Shown here piece by piece: positions 1-9,715 of a stretch of 64,000 nt of DNA; position 1 is the stretch's first letter, and each line of letters starts with the position of its first letter. The notes under the pieces are model-generated. The model was given only the letters and a program-made list of their open reading frames with translations. It ran no database searches and had not been told where the DNA came from. The stretch lies in contig NZ_ASWD01000002.1 in the NCBI RefSeq assembly GCF_000407485.1, positions 62,001 to 126,000 of the forward strand, given 5' to 3'. Source of the DNA: Enterococcus pallens ATCC BAA-351. Its GTDB lineage: Bacteria > Bacillota > Bacilli > Lactobacillales > Enterococcaceae. The position numbers and the translations under genes are program-made.

Positions 1-1185
1 GAAAATTTCTTCCACTTCACGAGGATCTTCATTCCACAGGGTTACATAGTCCCCCTCAGATTTCCCGTCTGAATTACGAGTAATGCGCCAGACTTGTTTT
101 TTACCTGGAGTCGTTACTTTCTCAGCATTGCTTGACAGCTTGATCGTATCAATCATCTTTCCATTGCCATCTTCAATCGATACAAGTTTAAAGACTGCAC
201 CCAAGGCCGGTTGATCATAGGCAGTGATTAGTTTTGTACCTACTCCCCAAACATCAATTTTAGCATGCTGCATTTTTAAGTTTTGAATCGTACTTTCGTC
301 TAAATCATTAGAAGCATAGATTTTAGCATTTGGGAAGCCTGCTTCATCCAACTGCTGCCGAACTCGTTTAGAAATGTAAGCCATGTCTCCACTGTCAATT
401 CGTACACCCAAGAAATTGATTTTATCTCCCATTTCGCGGGCCACTCGAATCGCACTTGGAACACCAGAATTTAGCGTATCATAAGTATCCACTAGGAAAA
501 CACAATCTTTATGGGTTTGTGCGTAAGCCAGAAAAGCTTCGTAGTCATTACCATAGGATTGAACCAAAGAATGAGCATGAGTGCCGCTATCCGGAATACC
601 AAAAATTTTACCTGCTCGAACGTTGCTGGTAGCATCTGCTCCCCCGATATAAGCTGCTCGAGTTCCCCAAATAGCTGCATCCAATTCTTGGGCACGTCGG
701 GTTCCAAATTCCAACAGGGGATCATCACCAATGACTGATTTTATTCTAGCAGCTTTAGTAGCAATCAATGTTTGGAAATTGACGATATTTAGTAATGCTG
801 TTTCCACTAATTGACAATGAAGCAACGGTCCTTCCACTTGAATGATCGGCTCGTTGTTAAATACCAATTCTCCCTCTACTGCTGAACGGACAGTACAAGC
901 AAATTTGAAGTTGCGTAAGTATTCAATAAATTCTAGTGGATAGTTTTCGACTTCTGCCAAATAGGCCAGATCACTTTCACTAAAGGTTAATTCTTCCAAA
1001 TATTTTACTAAACGTTCTAGTCCCGCAAAGATGACATACCCATTTTCAAAAGGCATTGTGCGAAAGTAGCACTCAAAAACTGCATGCAAATCTGCCCTTC
1101 CGGTTTCCCAATATGTTTTCATCATATTGATTTGATACAAATCTGTATGCAGCGTTAAACTGTCATCCTCGTATAGCTTTTCCAT
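1..1185 (-). CDS. pncB: Nicotinate phosphoribosyltransferase, 3' end cut by window edge
   Basis: This gene converts nicotinate and PRPP to nicotinate mononucleotide, the entry step of NAD salvage. The reading frame is open from the start codon to position 1, so the C-terminus lies outside the window; about 395 residues are visible. The N-terminus reads MEKLYEDDSLTLHTDLYQIN, typical of the family, followed by the phosphoribosyltransferase core with TRRAQELDAA, a GTHAHSLVQS segment and the DTYDTLNSG motif. The ATG at 1185 is preferred over an in-frame ATG at 1191, because AAGGAG sits about 7 bases before the former and abuts the latter. It lies downstream of the terminator of the preceding gene, so it probably has its own promoter in 1186-1230. 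In family and neighbourhood there is nothing unusual. Confidence 0.95.
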   Translation of the reverse strand, partial: MEKLYEDDSLTLHTDLYQINMMKTYWETGRADLHAVFECYFRTMPFENGYVIFAGLERLVKYLEELTFSESDLAYLAEVENYPLEFIEYLRNFKFACTVRSAVEGELVFNNEPIIQVEGPLLHCQLVETALLNIVNFQTLIATKAARIKSVIGDDPLLEFGTRRAQELDAAIWGTRAAYIGGADATSNVRAGKIFGIPDSGTHAHSLVQSYGNDYEAFLAYAQTHKDCVFLVDTYDTLNSGVPSAIRVAREMGDKINFLGVRIDSGDMAYISKRVRQQLDEAGFPNAKIYASNDLDESTIQNLKMQHAKIDVWGVGTKLITAYDQPALGAVFKLVSIEDGNGKMIDTIKLSSNAEKVTTPGKKQVWRITRNSDGKSEGDYVTLWNEDPREVEEIF

Positions 1186-1226
1186 AATCATGCTCCTTTT
1201 AGTAATTTCAATGGTTCTATTATATC

Positions 1227-1256
1227 AAAAAAAAGGAAAAGCGTACGGCTTTTCCT
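1227..1256 (-). terminator. Intrinsic terminator of the DUF1827-like gene
   Basis: A perfect 9-bp stem (AGGAAAAGC/GCTTTTCCT) with a 5-base loop is followed on the minus strand by a run of eight T. It lies just after the DUF1827-like gene and before pncB. Confidence 0.85.
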
Positions 1257-1271
1257 CTTTTATCACAAATT

Positions 1272-1625
1272 CTATTTCACATTGTATTCAATTAAAATAA
1301 TATCCTTATAGTTATGACGGGGGCGTATACCCATTTCCATGATCTGTTTTTTATAGCCTACATTAACGGTAACCTCTTTGCGATCAACCTTTAGAATGCG
1401 ATGGATGATCGTATCCACCTCGTCATGCTTTATTTTTCGCTGACGATTCAACAGCAGCAAAGAAATAGTATCAAAGCGATCCAAATAGATAATCTTTGTA
1501 CGATCGTAAGCGTACAGTTTATATAGTTTGACTGCCTGCTGATTAGCAAACGTCAGCTTAGATAATTCTGGATACATTGCTTCAAGATTAACATTACTGG
1601 TAATTGGGGTCTCGATTAATTTCAT
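1272..1625 (-). CDS. DUF1827-like small protein
   Basis: This encodes a basic protein of about 117 residues. From memory of the family, the start MKLIETP and the central LNRQRKIKHDEVD stretch resemble DUF1827, a short cytoplasmic family of lactobacilli, enterococci and streptococci with no assigned function. No signal peptide or membrane segment is visible. A second ATG lies one codon upstream at 1628; the later one gives the better spacing (8 bases) from AAGGAG and the family-like N-terminus. The gene is monocistronic, bounded by its own terminator at 1227-1256. Family assignment is moderate and function unknown. Confidence 0.75.
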   Translation of the reverse strand: MKLIETPITSNVNLEAMYPELSKLTFANQQAVKLYKLYAYDRTKIIYLDRFDTISLLLLNRQRKIKHDEVDTIIHRILKVDRKEVTVNVGYKKQIMEMGIRPRHNYKDIILIEYNVK

Positions 1626-1765
1626 CATTCACACTCCTTTTTTTGCTATTGTATCACAAGGATGTGAACATATTAATCAGCGAGTCCCGTTAATCGCAAA
1701 AATTCCTTAAAAAAAAGCATAAGTTTTTCTAACATCCTACAAAGCCTTGCTATCCATTGTTAAAT

Positions 1766-1807
1766 CAGAAAAACAGAAGCCAAGGACAAAAAGGTCTATG
1801 GCTTCTG
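1766..1807 (-). terminator. Intrinsic terminator of the apbE-reductase operon
   Basis: The arms CAGAAGCCA and TGGCTTCTG (1774-1807) form the base of a hairpin, and on the minus strand it is followed by TTTTT. It lies directly after the stop codon of the reductase gene. Confidence 0.85.
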
Positions 1808-1814
1808 AGTTTGT

Positions 1815-4724
1815 TTATTTGGCTGTAGTTTTACTTGCACTCTCAGCTGCTAATTTTCCTGAAGTTAATGCCCAAGCATTATTTGCTCCTGATGGTGAAT
1901 CAGTTCCCATAACACCACCGACTACTTCACCAGCAGCGTATAGACCTTGAATAGCTTCACCAGATTTGTTTAACACTTCCAGCTGATCGTTCGCTACAAG
2001 TCCACCCATTGTGGTTGCAAAACGAGGTTTTTGCTCAATTAGGTAGTAAGGACCCTCACCTACAGGTTTTTGCAGGAATTCTGGTTGACGTCCAAACTCC
2101 TCATCCTCACCTTTTTCTACGTATTCATTGTAAAGAGCTACTGTTTCTGCCAAACTATTTCCAGGCATGCCTGCTTTAGCTGCAAGCTCGGTTAAGGATT
2201 CCGCACGGAACGCTTTTGGTGTGCCCATCCCATTATTAGAAATCCAGCGCTCTAAATCTTCATGCGCAATTCCACCTTCAGCAACAGCATCAGCAAATTT
2301 TTCAAAGTGCTCTTGATCCAACAGAATGTAAAGCATTTGTGGATTTTGTTCCAATAATTTTTCTAGTATTTCTTTATTGCTGGCACGCTCATTGACTACA
2401 CGTTTACCATCAATATTTACTAATAAACCATTTTCTTTCAATACAGCGATATTGCCACCGATAGTTGATTTTGCGTAGCCTTTAGATACTTCAACACCGT
2501 TTGGATAAATCTTTCCATGTTCCATTAAACGAGTATCTGCATCAATTCCTGGTGCAGTCGCCATCAACAAGCCATCACCGGTAGATGATTTTGTTCCATA
2601 GAACAAGACCTTGTTCAATTCTTTACTTAATAGATTAGGATTGTTACCATAGCCGCCAGTTGTTAGAATAACTGCTTGAGCAGTAATATTGTGAGTTTTA
2701 CCGGTTTCCTCAACCGCTTTGATGCCTACAATTTTCCCAGCTTCATCAGCAATTAATTCTTCTGCTTTTGTTTGTAGATAAATTGTTACATTGCTATTCT
2801 CTAATGCTTTACGAGCACTTGCCGCAAAACCATGTCCCCCATCTTCATAAGCAAGCTCACGATTTTTACGGTATTCAGCTAACACATGCAAGCCGCCTGC
2901 CATATCGTAATCTACGCCCATATATTCATGAACCCAATCAGTCGCTTCTCCGACGTTTTGAGCTAATAAATTCAATAGTTCAGGAACATTTTTTCCACTT
3001 CCATTTTTTAGGAAGTCTTCCACCATTAACTCTGCTGTGTCATCCGTAACGCCTGCTTCAGCCTGCAGCTTAGAACCCATTACTACTTGGTTCCCGCCGC
3101 TGATTGAAATAGCACCACCGACAAAACTCATTTTTTCCAATAGAATTACTTGTAAACCTAATTGATCAGCTCGCAGTGCAGCAGAGATACCCGCTGCTCC
3201 AGAACCTACAATAACTACATCAGCTGTTTCTTCAACAACTTCTTTCGACCACTGAATGGTTGGTTTTGGTCTTGCTAGTAGGACCTCTGAGCTTGCTCCA
3301 GCTAATTCAACTGCTTCGGCAATTCCGTCGATAACCCCTTGACTCGAAGCGGAAGCACCAGAGATGACATCAACATTCAAGGTTTGTCCATCAATAATTT
3401 GCTGTGGCAGTCGTTCGAATACTTGATCTGATAAGCCTTCTGATTCTTCACCGGAATCAATTTCGATGCTTTCAATTCGCTCGGCTGAGAAGGTGACTTT
3501 CATTTCGATTTCACTGTTATGTCCTTTAGCCGCAACTGTATAAGTGCCTGGCTTGAACTCCAGCTTCATTTTTTGCAGCTCTTTCAAGCGTTCGTATTTA
3601 CGTTTTTCTTCTTCTGGGTCTTTAACCATAACCATAGAATCCATGAAGTCCCACAATGGTGTTGGGATTAATAATTCCTTTTGCTTCGCAATGTGAGCAT
3701 ATTCAGGAATAGGTTGACCATCTTTAATCATTTGTACCCAATTAGGCTCTACTAAGAATCCTTTACCAACAGCTAATAAATCATAACCTAGTTGTAATGC
3801 ATCATCTGCATTTTCACGTTGCAGGATTGCTCCTACACCCATGATTGGAATATTTGCCAGTTCAGGTGAACGCTGAGCAAGATACTTCGTAATTAATGGT
3901 TCTGGATCATTTGATTCAACAATCGATGGACGAGTATAAGCTCCCATTGAGAAGTGGAAATAATCAGGTTTTAAGGTAGCTAATGTATTCAACAAATACA
4001 TAGTATCTTCAAAACGAATTCCTGGTTCTTCTAACTCTTCTGGAGAAAAGCGGTAACCTACAACGAAGTTTTCAGCTCCTTGTTCCTTTATAACTCGTTG
4101 AACTTCTTTCATGACTTCCATTGGGAAAAGGGCACGTTTCTCACGACTTCCTCCCCACTTATCTTGTCGTCGATTAGAGTGAGGTGAGAAAAATTGCTGT
4201 AGTAGGAATGTATTAGCTCCGTGAATCTCCACTCCATCAAAACCAGCTTCAATAGCACGCCGTGTCGCATCTCCAAATAGCGTAATCATCTCTTCAATCT
4301 GTTCCTCGGTCATTTCTCTAGGAACTGGAGCACCTGGTCGCAAAGCTGCTACCGGACTTGCTGAAATCGGGACTGCCCCCCCGTTTAATTCTGGCCAAGC
4401 CATCCGTCCTGCATGATAAATCTGCATGATGGCTTGCGAACCTTTATCCTTAATTGCTGATGCCAATTCAGATAGTCCAGCAACTTTCTTATCAGTATCT
4501 ACACCTACTGCTCCTGGGAAGCCACGGCCTTTATCTTCAACAAAACAGCTCTCTACGATAATCGCAGCTGCATCGCCTGAACGGAATTTGTAGTAATCAA
4601 TAATTTGTTGTGTGACCTCACCATCGTAAAATGCTGATTGGGTAGTCATCGGTGACATGAATAAACGATTCTTGAATGTAGCCCCTGAATTTAGAGTGAC
4701 TGCATCAAATAAACTTCTTGCCAT
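1815..4724 (-). CDS. Three-domain flavin reductase (OYE-like / FMN_bind / FAD_binding_2), NADH:2-enoate reductase type
   Basis: This 969-residue protein has an Old-Yellow-Enzyme TIM barrel (about 1-365, with the HGANTFLLQQFFSP stretch around 168-181), an FMN_bind domain (about 395-475) and a fumarate-reductase FAD domain (about 500-965, dinucleotide motif GSGAAG at 507-512). The FMN_bind motif DVISGAS places the covalently attached FMN on Ser458. This is the architecture of soluble NADH:fumarate reductase of Klebsiella and related NADH-driven 2-enoate reductases: NADH is oxidised at the barrel and electrons pass by way of covalent FMN to FAD. There is no signal peptide, so it is cytoplasmic and probably an electron sink. 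The FAD domain reads TTMGG where fumarate reductases have HTMGG, and GTDSPSG where they have GYNRLGG, so two carboxylate-binding residues are missing. Annotation as fumarate reductase would be unsafe. It follows apbE by 58 bases. Confidence 0.88.
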   Translation of the reverse strand: MARSLFDAVTLNSGATFKNRLFMSPMTTQSAFYDGEVTQQIIDYYKFRSGDAAAIIVESCFVEDKGRGFPGAVGVDTDKKVAGLSELASAIKDKGSQAIMQIYHAGRMAWPELNGGAVPISASPVAALRPGAPVPREMTEEQIEEMITLFGDATRRAIEAGFDGVEIHGANTFLLQQFFSPHSNRRQDKWGGSREKRALFPMEVMKEVQRVIKEQGAENFVVGYRFSPEELEEPGIRFEDTMYLLNTLATLKPDYFHFSMGAYTRPSIVESNDPEPLITKYLAQRSPELANIPIMGVGAILQRENADDALQLGYDLLAVGKGFLVEPNWVQMIKDGQPIPEYAHIAKQKELLIPTPLWDFMDSMVMVKDPEEEKRKYERLKELQKMKLEFKPGTYTVAAKGHNSEIEMKVTFSAERIESIEIDSGEESEGLSDQVFERLPQQIIDGQTLNVDVISGASASSQGVIDGIAEAVELAGASSEVLLARPKPTIQWSKEVVEETADVVIVGSGAAGISAALRADQLGLQVILLEKMSFVGGAISISGGNQVVMGSKLQAEAGVTDDTAELMVEDFLKNGSGKNVPELLNLLAQNVGEATDWVHEYMGVDYDMAGGLHVLAEYRKNRELAYEDGGHGFAASARKALENSNVTIYLQTKAEELIADEAGKIVGIKAVEETGKTHNITAQAVILTTGGYGNNPNLLSKELNKVLFYGTKSSTGDGLLMATAPGIDADTRLMEHGKIYPNGVEVSKGYAKSTIGGNIAVLKENGLLVNIDGKRVVNERASNKEILEKLLEQNPQMLYILLDQEHFEKFADAVAEGGIAHEDLERWISNNGMGTPKAFRAESLTELAAKAGMPGNSLAETVALYNEYVEKGEDEEFGRQPEFLQKPVGEGPYYLIEQKPRFATTMGGLVANDQLEVLNKSGEAIQGLYAAGEVVGGVMGTDSPSGANNAWALTSGKLAAESASKTTAK

Positions 4725-4782
4725 TATTGTTTCTCCTCCTATATAAATCTATAAATTTAATTTTTCCAAATAGGTAAAAATT

Positions 4783-5721
4783 TTATTCCAGTAAAACGAC
4801 ATGAGGCTTCAGCTTTTCCGAAACAAACAGTTCATTTGTCCGGCTAATAACTATTCCTTCTATTTGGGGCATTTGGTTCAGCCAGTTAAGTACTTTGTAC
4901 GGCGATTCATGAAACAATATCGTTGTCCAAAATTCGCCATCTAAGGATTGATCTGATACAATCGTCAAACTTGCGATATCATTTTCTACCGGATATCCAG
5001 TAATGGAATCAAAAATATGGTGATATTTTTTTTCCCCTGTTTTCAATACTCGCTCATAAATTCCTGATGTTACTACCGATTGATCTTTACTCTCAATGAC
5101 TGCCACGAGATTACCTCGTTCCTTCAGCGGATTTTGAATACCAATCTGCCAAACTCCTTCCGGATTTTTCGCAGATTCTCCGATAGTCAAAACATTACCG
5201 CCTAAGTCAATAATTCCTGATTGAACACCATTTGCTTGAAAAAAATCCTTAAGCTGATCAGCAAAGTATCCTTTTGCTAAAGCGCCTAAATCGATCTCCA
5301 TACCTTTTTTCTTTAAAAACACCGTTTGCTTTTCTGCATCTAGCTCGATGTCTTCTAGGTTGATAAGTGACAATCGTTCTTCAATCTCATGCTTTGTTGG
5401 AACACGAGCATCTGCAAAACCGATTCGCCAGAGCTTGATCAAAGGTCCAATGGCGATATTAAGCTTTGAATGTGAAGAGATTCCCATATCTCGGCCTTTT
5501 TGGATTAGACTAAATAAATCCGCCGAAACTTGGACTGCTTTTATACCTGCTTGTGCATTAACATTCATTAACTCTGAATCCTGTTGATTTGCACTAAAAC
5601 GTTGCTGAAAATCTTCTAACATTTTTTGGGCCTGATCTAAGAGCCGTGGGGAGTCGGAAGTATCAATAGATAAGGTAATAACTGTACCCATCATTTCCAA
5701 TATACGGGTTTCCAATGACAA
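4783..5721 (-). CDS. apbE: FAD:protein FMN transferase (ApbE)
   Basis: ApbE attaches FMN by a phosphoester bond to a Ser/Thr of DxxSGA[ST] motifs, using FAD and Mg2+. The 312-residue protein shows the family landmarks: GALAKGYFADQL, the GIIDLGGNVLTIG segment and the late SDQSLDGEFWTT stretch. There is no lipoprotein signal or membrane helix, so it acts in the cytoplasm. The start is TTG at 5719-5721: AGAGGAGG lies 7 bases before it and no ATG fits. The next gene downstream carries exactly such an acceptor motif, so this is most likely its dedicated maturation factor. A cre-like site lies about 280 bases upstream. Confidence 0.93.
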   Translation of the reverse strand: MSLETRILEMMGTVITLSIDTSDSPRLLDQAQKMLEDFQQRFSANQQDSELMNVNAQAGIKAVQVSADLFSLIQKGRDMGISSHSKLNIAIGPLIKLWRIGFADARVPTKHEIEERLSLINLEDIELDAEKQTVFLKKKGMEIDLGALAKGYFADQLKDFFQANGVQSGIIDLGGNVLTIGESAKNPEGVWQIGIQNPLKERGNLVAVIESKDQSVVTSGIYERVLKTGEKKYHHIFDSITGYPVENDIASLTIVSDQSLDGEFWTTILFHESPYKVLNWLNQMPQIEGIVISRTNELFVSEKLKPHVVLLE

Positions 5722-5784
5722 AAAATGGCCTCCTCTATCAAAAGCTTGTTATCATGTGAGCATTGTATGATAAAAATAAAACGA

Positions 5785-5800
5785 CAACCTTTAAATGTTG
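5785..5800. promoter_or_regulatory. Near-palindrome upstream of apbE, candidate operator
   Basis: CAACCTTTAAATGTTG is a 16-bp inverted repeat with a single mismatched position pair, about 64-79 bases before the TTG start. Its place suits a dedicated repressor or activator, but no regulator gene is adjacent. Confidence 0.3.
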
Positions 5801-6000
5801 CATTTTTTCAATAAATACTTCACTTATGTATCTTTGCAATTGATCTCTGTCCTTCGACAACAACTGCAACCTACATTGATATTCATTTGGTACAAAAAAA
5901 GCCCATACTGTTCCATGACTATTGTAAGAGAGAGAAACTATAAAATCTAATACTTTATTTGGATTATATCTATAAAAATCATCTATAAATCAGTTTTTAA

Positions 6001-6014
6001 GGTTAGCGCTTACA
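6001..6014 (-). promoter_or_regulatory. cre (CcpA) site upstream of apbE-reductase
   Basis: On the minus strand TGTAAGCGCTAACC matches the cre consensus TGWAANCGNTNWCA at 13 of 14 positions. It lies about 280 bases upstream of apbE, so the reductase operon is probably under carbon catabolite control. Confidence 0.55.
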
Positions 6015-6151
6015 GCTTTCTTAAAATAAGTATATAAGTAAAGAGGCAAAAAAGAAATTGATTTTTCTAAATACAAGCGAATTCCTTAAGTAATTTTTAT
6101 CCTTTGTTGCTAACGTCATTTTTACTAAAACACTTTAGCTGAATTTTCGTT

Positions 6152-6184
6152 AAAAAAAGAACCTTGCTTGATTCAGCAAGGTTC
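6152..6184 (-). terminator. Intrinsic terminator of groES-groEL
   Basis: A 10-bp perfect stem (GAACCTTGCT/AGCAAGGTTC) with a 6-base loop is followed by seven T on the minus strand, 12 bases after the groEL stop. Confidence 0.92.
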
Positions 6185-6195
6185 CTTTAAAGTTC

Positions 6196-7833
<1,638 letters not shown>

Positions 7834-7843
7834 TCAATCTTTT

Positions 7844-8128
7844 TTATTCTACAATAGCCATAATATCTTTGGCAGAAAGAATCAAATATTCTGTTCCGTC
7901 ATATTTTACTTCTGTACCAGCATATTTTTCAAACATTACTGTGTCGCCAACCGCTACGGGCATTGGACTTTTTTCACCGTTATCTAACACGTTGCCTTCA
8001 CCCACTGCAACAACTTTTGCTGTTTGTGGCTTTTCTTTGGCAGCAGAGGCTAAAACAATGCCGCCTACTGTTTTTTCTTCTTCTTGAGCGACTTCAAGAA
8101 TGACGCGATCACCTAATGGTTTTAACAC
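7844..8128 (-). CDS. groES: Co-chaperonin GroES
   Basis: This 94-residue heptameric lid of the GroEL chamber has the typical start [12 protein letters not shown] and a mobile-loop region with TVGGIVLAS. The start is GTG at 8126-8128, placed 7 bases after GGAGGG and giving the standard family length. A longer frame opening with TTG four to five codons upstream would include the ribosome site itself and is not used. The gene is transcribed with groEL from the CIRCE-controlled promoter. Confidence 0.98.
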   Translation of the reverse strand: MLKPLGDRVILEVAQEEEKTVGGIVLASAAKEKPQTAKVVAVGEGNVLDNGEKSPMPVAVGDTVMFEKYAGTEVKYDGTEYLILSAKDIMAIVE

Positions 8129-8165
8129 GATAAATCCCTCCAAAATAGTAATGATGTTAAAGTCG

Positions 8166-8192
8166 TTAGCACTCTCGAGTTAAGAGTGCTAA
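8166..8192. promoter_or_regulatory. CIRCE operator (HrcA)
   Basis: TTAGCACTC-N9-GAGTGCTAA is an exact match to the CIRCE consensus, with both 9-bp arms perfect. It lies between the promoter and groES, overlapping the transcribed leader. Confidence 0.98.
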
Positions 8193-8204
8193 CTCACAGT
8201 TATT

Positions 8205-8233
8205 ATCATACCCATTTTTTATGTCTTTTGCAA
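8205..8233 (-). promoter_or_regulatory. Vegetative promoter of groESL
   Basis: On the minus strand TTGCAA and TATGAT are separated by 17 bases, just upstream of CIRCE. Confidence 0.88.
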
Positions 8234-8329
8234 GTCATACTGTCTTTTTTTTACAAATTTTCTAAAGCAGTCTTTTTCATTATGTATGCTATAATGGCTA
8301 ACAAATCTGTTACTTAGAAAGGAAAGACA

Positions 8330-8968
8330 ATGTCTACTAAACGGTATCTTTTTCTTACAATATTTACTTATGGTCTTGTTCTGTTTTCGCCAGTCATTTT
8401 TGCACCGTTTATCGGTGCAAACGTACAGCAGTTAATCCAAATTTCAACAGTTTCTTATATAGCAGGGGCTCTATTACTCTTGCTTTACTGGAAAAAGAGT
8501 CAGCCTTTAACTATTGAAAGAACGAATCGAAGCGGAATTTCCTCTATTCTTCTGGGCTTAGCAAGTATTCTAATTTCCTTAGTGCTGCAAATGGTTTTGC
8601 TGCAAATTGAAACTCGTTTAACTAACCAACCAGCAGCCTCTCAGAATACTCAGAACATTGTTCAGCTAATGCAAGAAAATTCGGTATTTATTATTGCTAC
8701 TACTGTAGCAGGTCCTATTATGGAAGAAATGGTTTTTCGTCGGGCCATTTTTGGTAGTCTTAATGAACGGTTTGGCTTTCTTTTACCTGCAATAATTAGT
8801 TCCCTTTTGTTTGCCTTAGCTCATCAGGATGGTCATTACTTGTTATACGGTGGCTTAGGATTTTTCTTTTGCTGGTTATACCAATACACTGGAAAAATCT
8901 GGACATCTATGATTACTCATGTGGGGATGAACCTGATTGTTATAATAGCTCAATTGGCAATAAGTTAG
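8330..8968 (+). CDS. CPBP-family intramembrane metalloprotease (CAAX/Abi type)
   Basis: This 212-residue integral membrane protein has about six hydrophobic segments. The CPBP motifs are present: EEMVFR (E-E-x3-R), then FALAHQDG, and HVGMN near the C-terminus. They supply the glutamate, histidine and asparagine residues of the active site. Relatives in lactic acid bacteria include bacteriocin self-immunity and protein-maturation factors; here no bacteriocin gene is near, so the substrate is unknown. An extended -10 (TGCTATAAT) sits at about 8286-8294, and the ATG follows AGAAAGGAAAG. Confidence 0.85.
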   Translation: MSTKRYLFLTIFTYGLVLFSPVIFAPFIGANVQQLIQISTVSYIAGALLLLLYWKKSQPLTIERTNRSGISSILLGLASILISLVLQMVLLQIETRLTNQPAASQNTQNIVQLMQENSVFIIATTVAGPIMEEMVFRRAIFGSLNERFGFLLPAIISSLLFALAHQDGHYLLYGGLGFFFCWLYQYTGKIWTSMITHVGMNLIVIIAQLAIS

Positions 8969-9000
8969 TTCCATAAAAAACTTAATCTTTACCTTTTCGC

Positions 9001-9041
9001 AAAATTCCTCCTACACTAGATTTAGTGAGGAGGAATTTTTT
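9001..9041 (+). terminator. Terminator-like hairpin that contains the ribosome site of the next gene
   Basis: A 17-bp stem with one bulged A has its left arm at 9001-9018 and right arm at 9023-9039, around the 4-base loop GATT. It runs into a T6 tract that ends exactly at the ATG at 9042. The right arm contains AGGAGG (9028-9033), the ribosome site of the NAD(P)-binding protein gene, so a folded hairpin would both terminate transcription and hide the site. Confidence 0.75.
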
Positions 9042-9671
9042 ATGAAATTAGCTATTATTGGTGCCACAGGTCATGCTGGTTCGTTGATTTTGAATGAGGC
9101 CTTAGAACGGCAAATCGATGTAACAGCAATTGTTCGCAAACCAGAGAAATTAGTGGTTGATGTCCCTTACTTGAAAAAGGATTTATATGATTTGACACAA
9201 GAAGATTTGTCTAAATTTGATGTAGTCATTGATGCTTTTCGTCCGCCCCTTGGCAAGGAAGAAATGCATCAAAGTTCCTTACAGCATCTTATAGATATCT
9301 TGTCAGGAACAAAGACTCGCCTATTGGTTGTCGGGGGAGCTTCTTCTCTATATTTAGATGATGAAAAAACGAAACGAATGATTGACGTTTCTGATCCTAA
9401 AGCACCTTATTATCCAACTGCTTATAACATGTACCAAGCCTTTTTGGAACTACCTAAGTCGAAAAATTTGTACTGGGGCTACTTAAGTCCTGCTGCTAAT
9501 TTCGTTCCAAACGGTCCACGAACTGGCTACTATCAATTGAGTGATAATCGGTTAAAGAAAAATAATGATGGTCAGAGCGAAATCAGCATGGCTGATTATG
9601 CAATTGCTATAGTTGATGAAGCCTTAAATAACCAACATGCCAATCAACATTTTAGTGTCGTAAGCTTGTAA
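9042..9671 (+). CDS. NAD(P)-binding, NmrA/SDR-like oxidoreductase
   Basis: This 209-residue single-domain Rossmann protein opens with the GATGHAGSLI dinucleotide motif and a following AIVRKPEKL strand, as in atypical short-chain dehydrogenases of the NmrA/YwnB/YhfK type. Such proteins bind NAD(P)H and act as redox sensors, flavin/quinone reductases or sugar-nucleotide-like oxidoreductases; no catalytic Tyr-x3-Lys is evident, though YPTAYNMYQ is a possible remnant. The ribosome site AGGAGG lies 8 bases before the ATG but inside a terminator-like stem. The substrate is unknown. Confidence 0.82.
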   Translation: MKLAIIGATGHAGSLILNEALERQIDVTAIVRKPEKLVVDVPYLKKDLYDLTQEDLSKFDVVIDAFRPPLGKEEMHQSSLQHLIDILSGTKTRLLVVGGASSLYLDDEKTKRMIDVSDPKAPYYPTAYNMYQAFLELPKSKNLYWGYLSPAANFVPNGPRTGYYQLSDNRLKKNNDGQSEISMADYAIAIVDEALNNQHANQHFSVVSL

Positions 9672-9677
9672 ACCAGT

Positions 9678-9712
9678 AAAGGGATCGAACATATAACTTG
9701 TTCGATCCCTTT
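9678..9712. terminator. Bidirectional terminator between convergent genes
   Basis: A perfect 14-bp stem (AAAGGGATCGAACA and its complement) with a 7-base loop lies between the NmrA-like gene and the end of dhaM. Confidence 0.85.
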
Positions 9713-9715
9713 CAC

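Larger units (their letters stand above)
5722..6195. other. Intergenic regulatory stretch between groEL and apbE
   Basis: This AT-rich stretch of about 470 bases has no supported gene. It holds the groEL terminator (6152-6184), a strong cre-like site (6001-6014) and a 16-bp near-palindrome (5785-5800) ahead of apbE. I could not identify a convincing -35/-10 pair for apbE. Confidence 0.6.
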
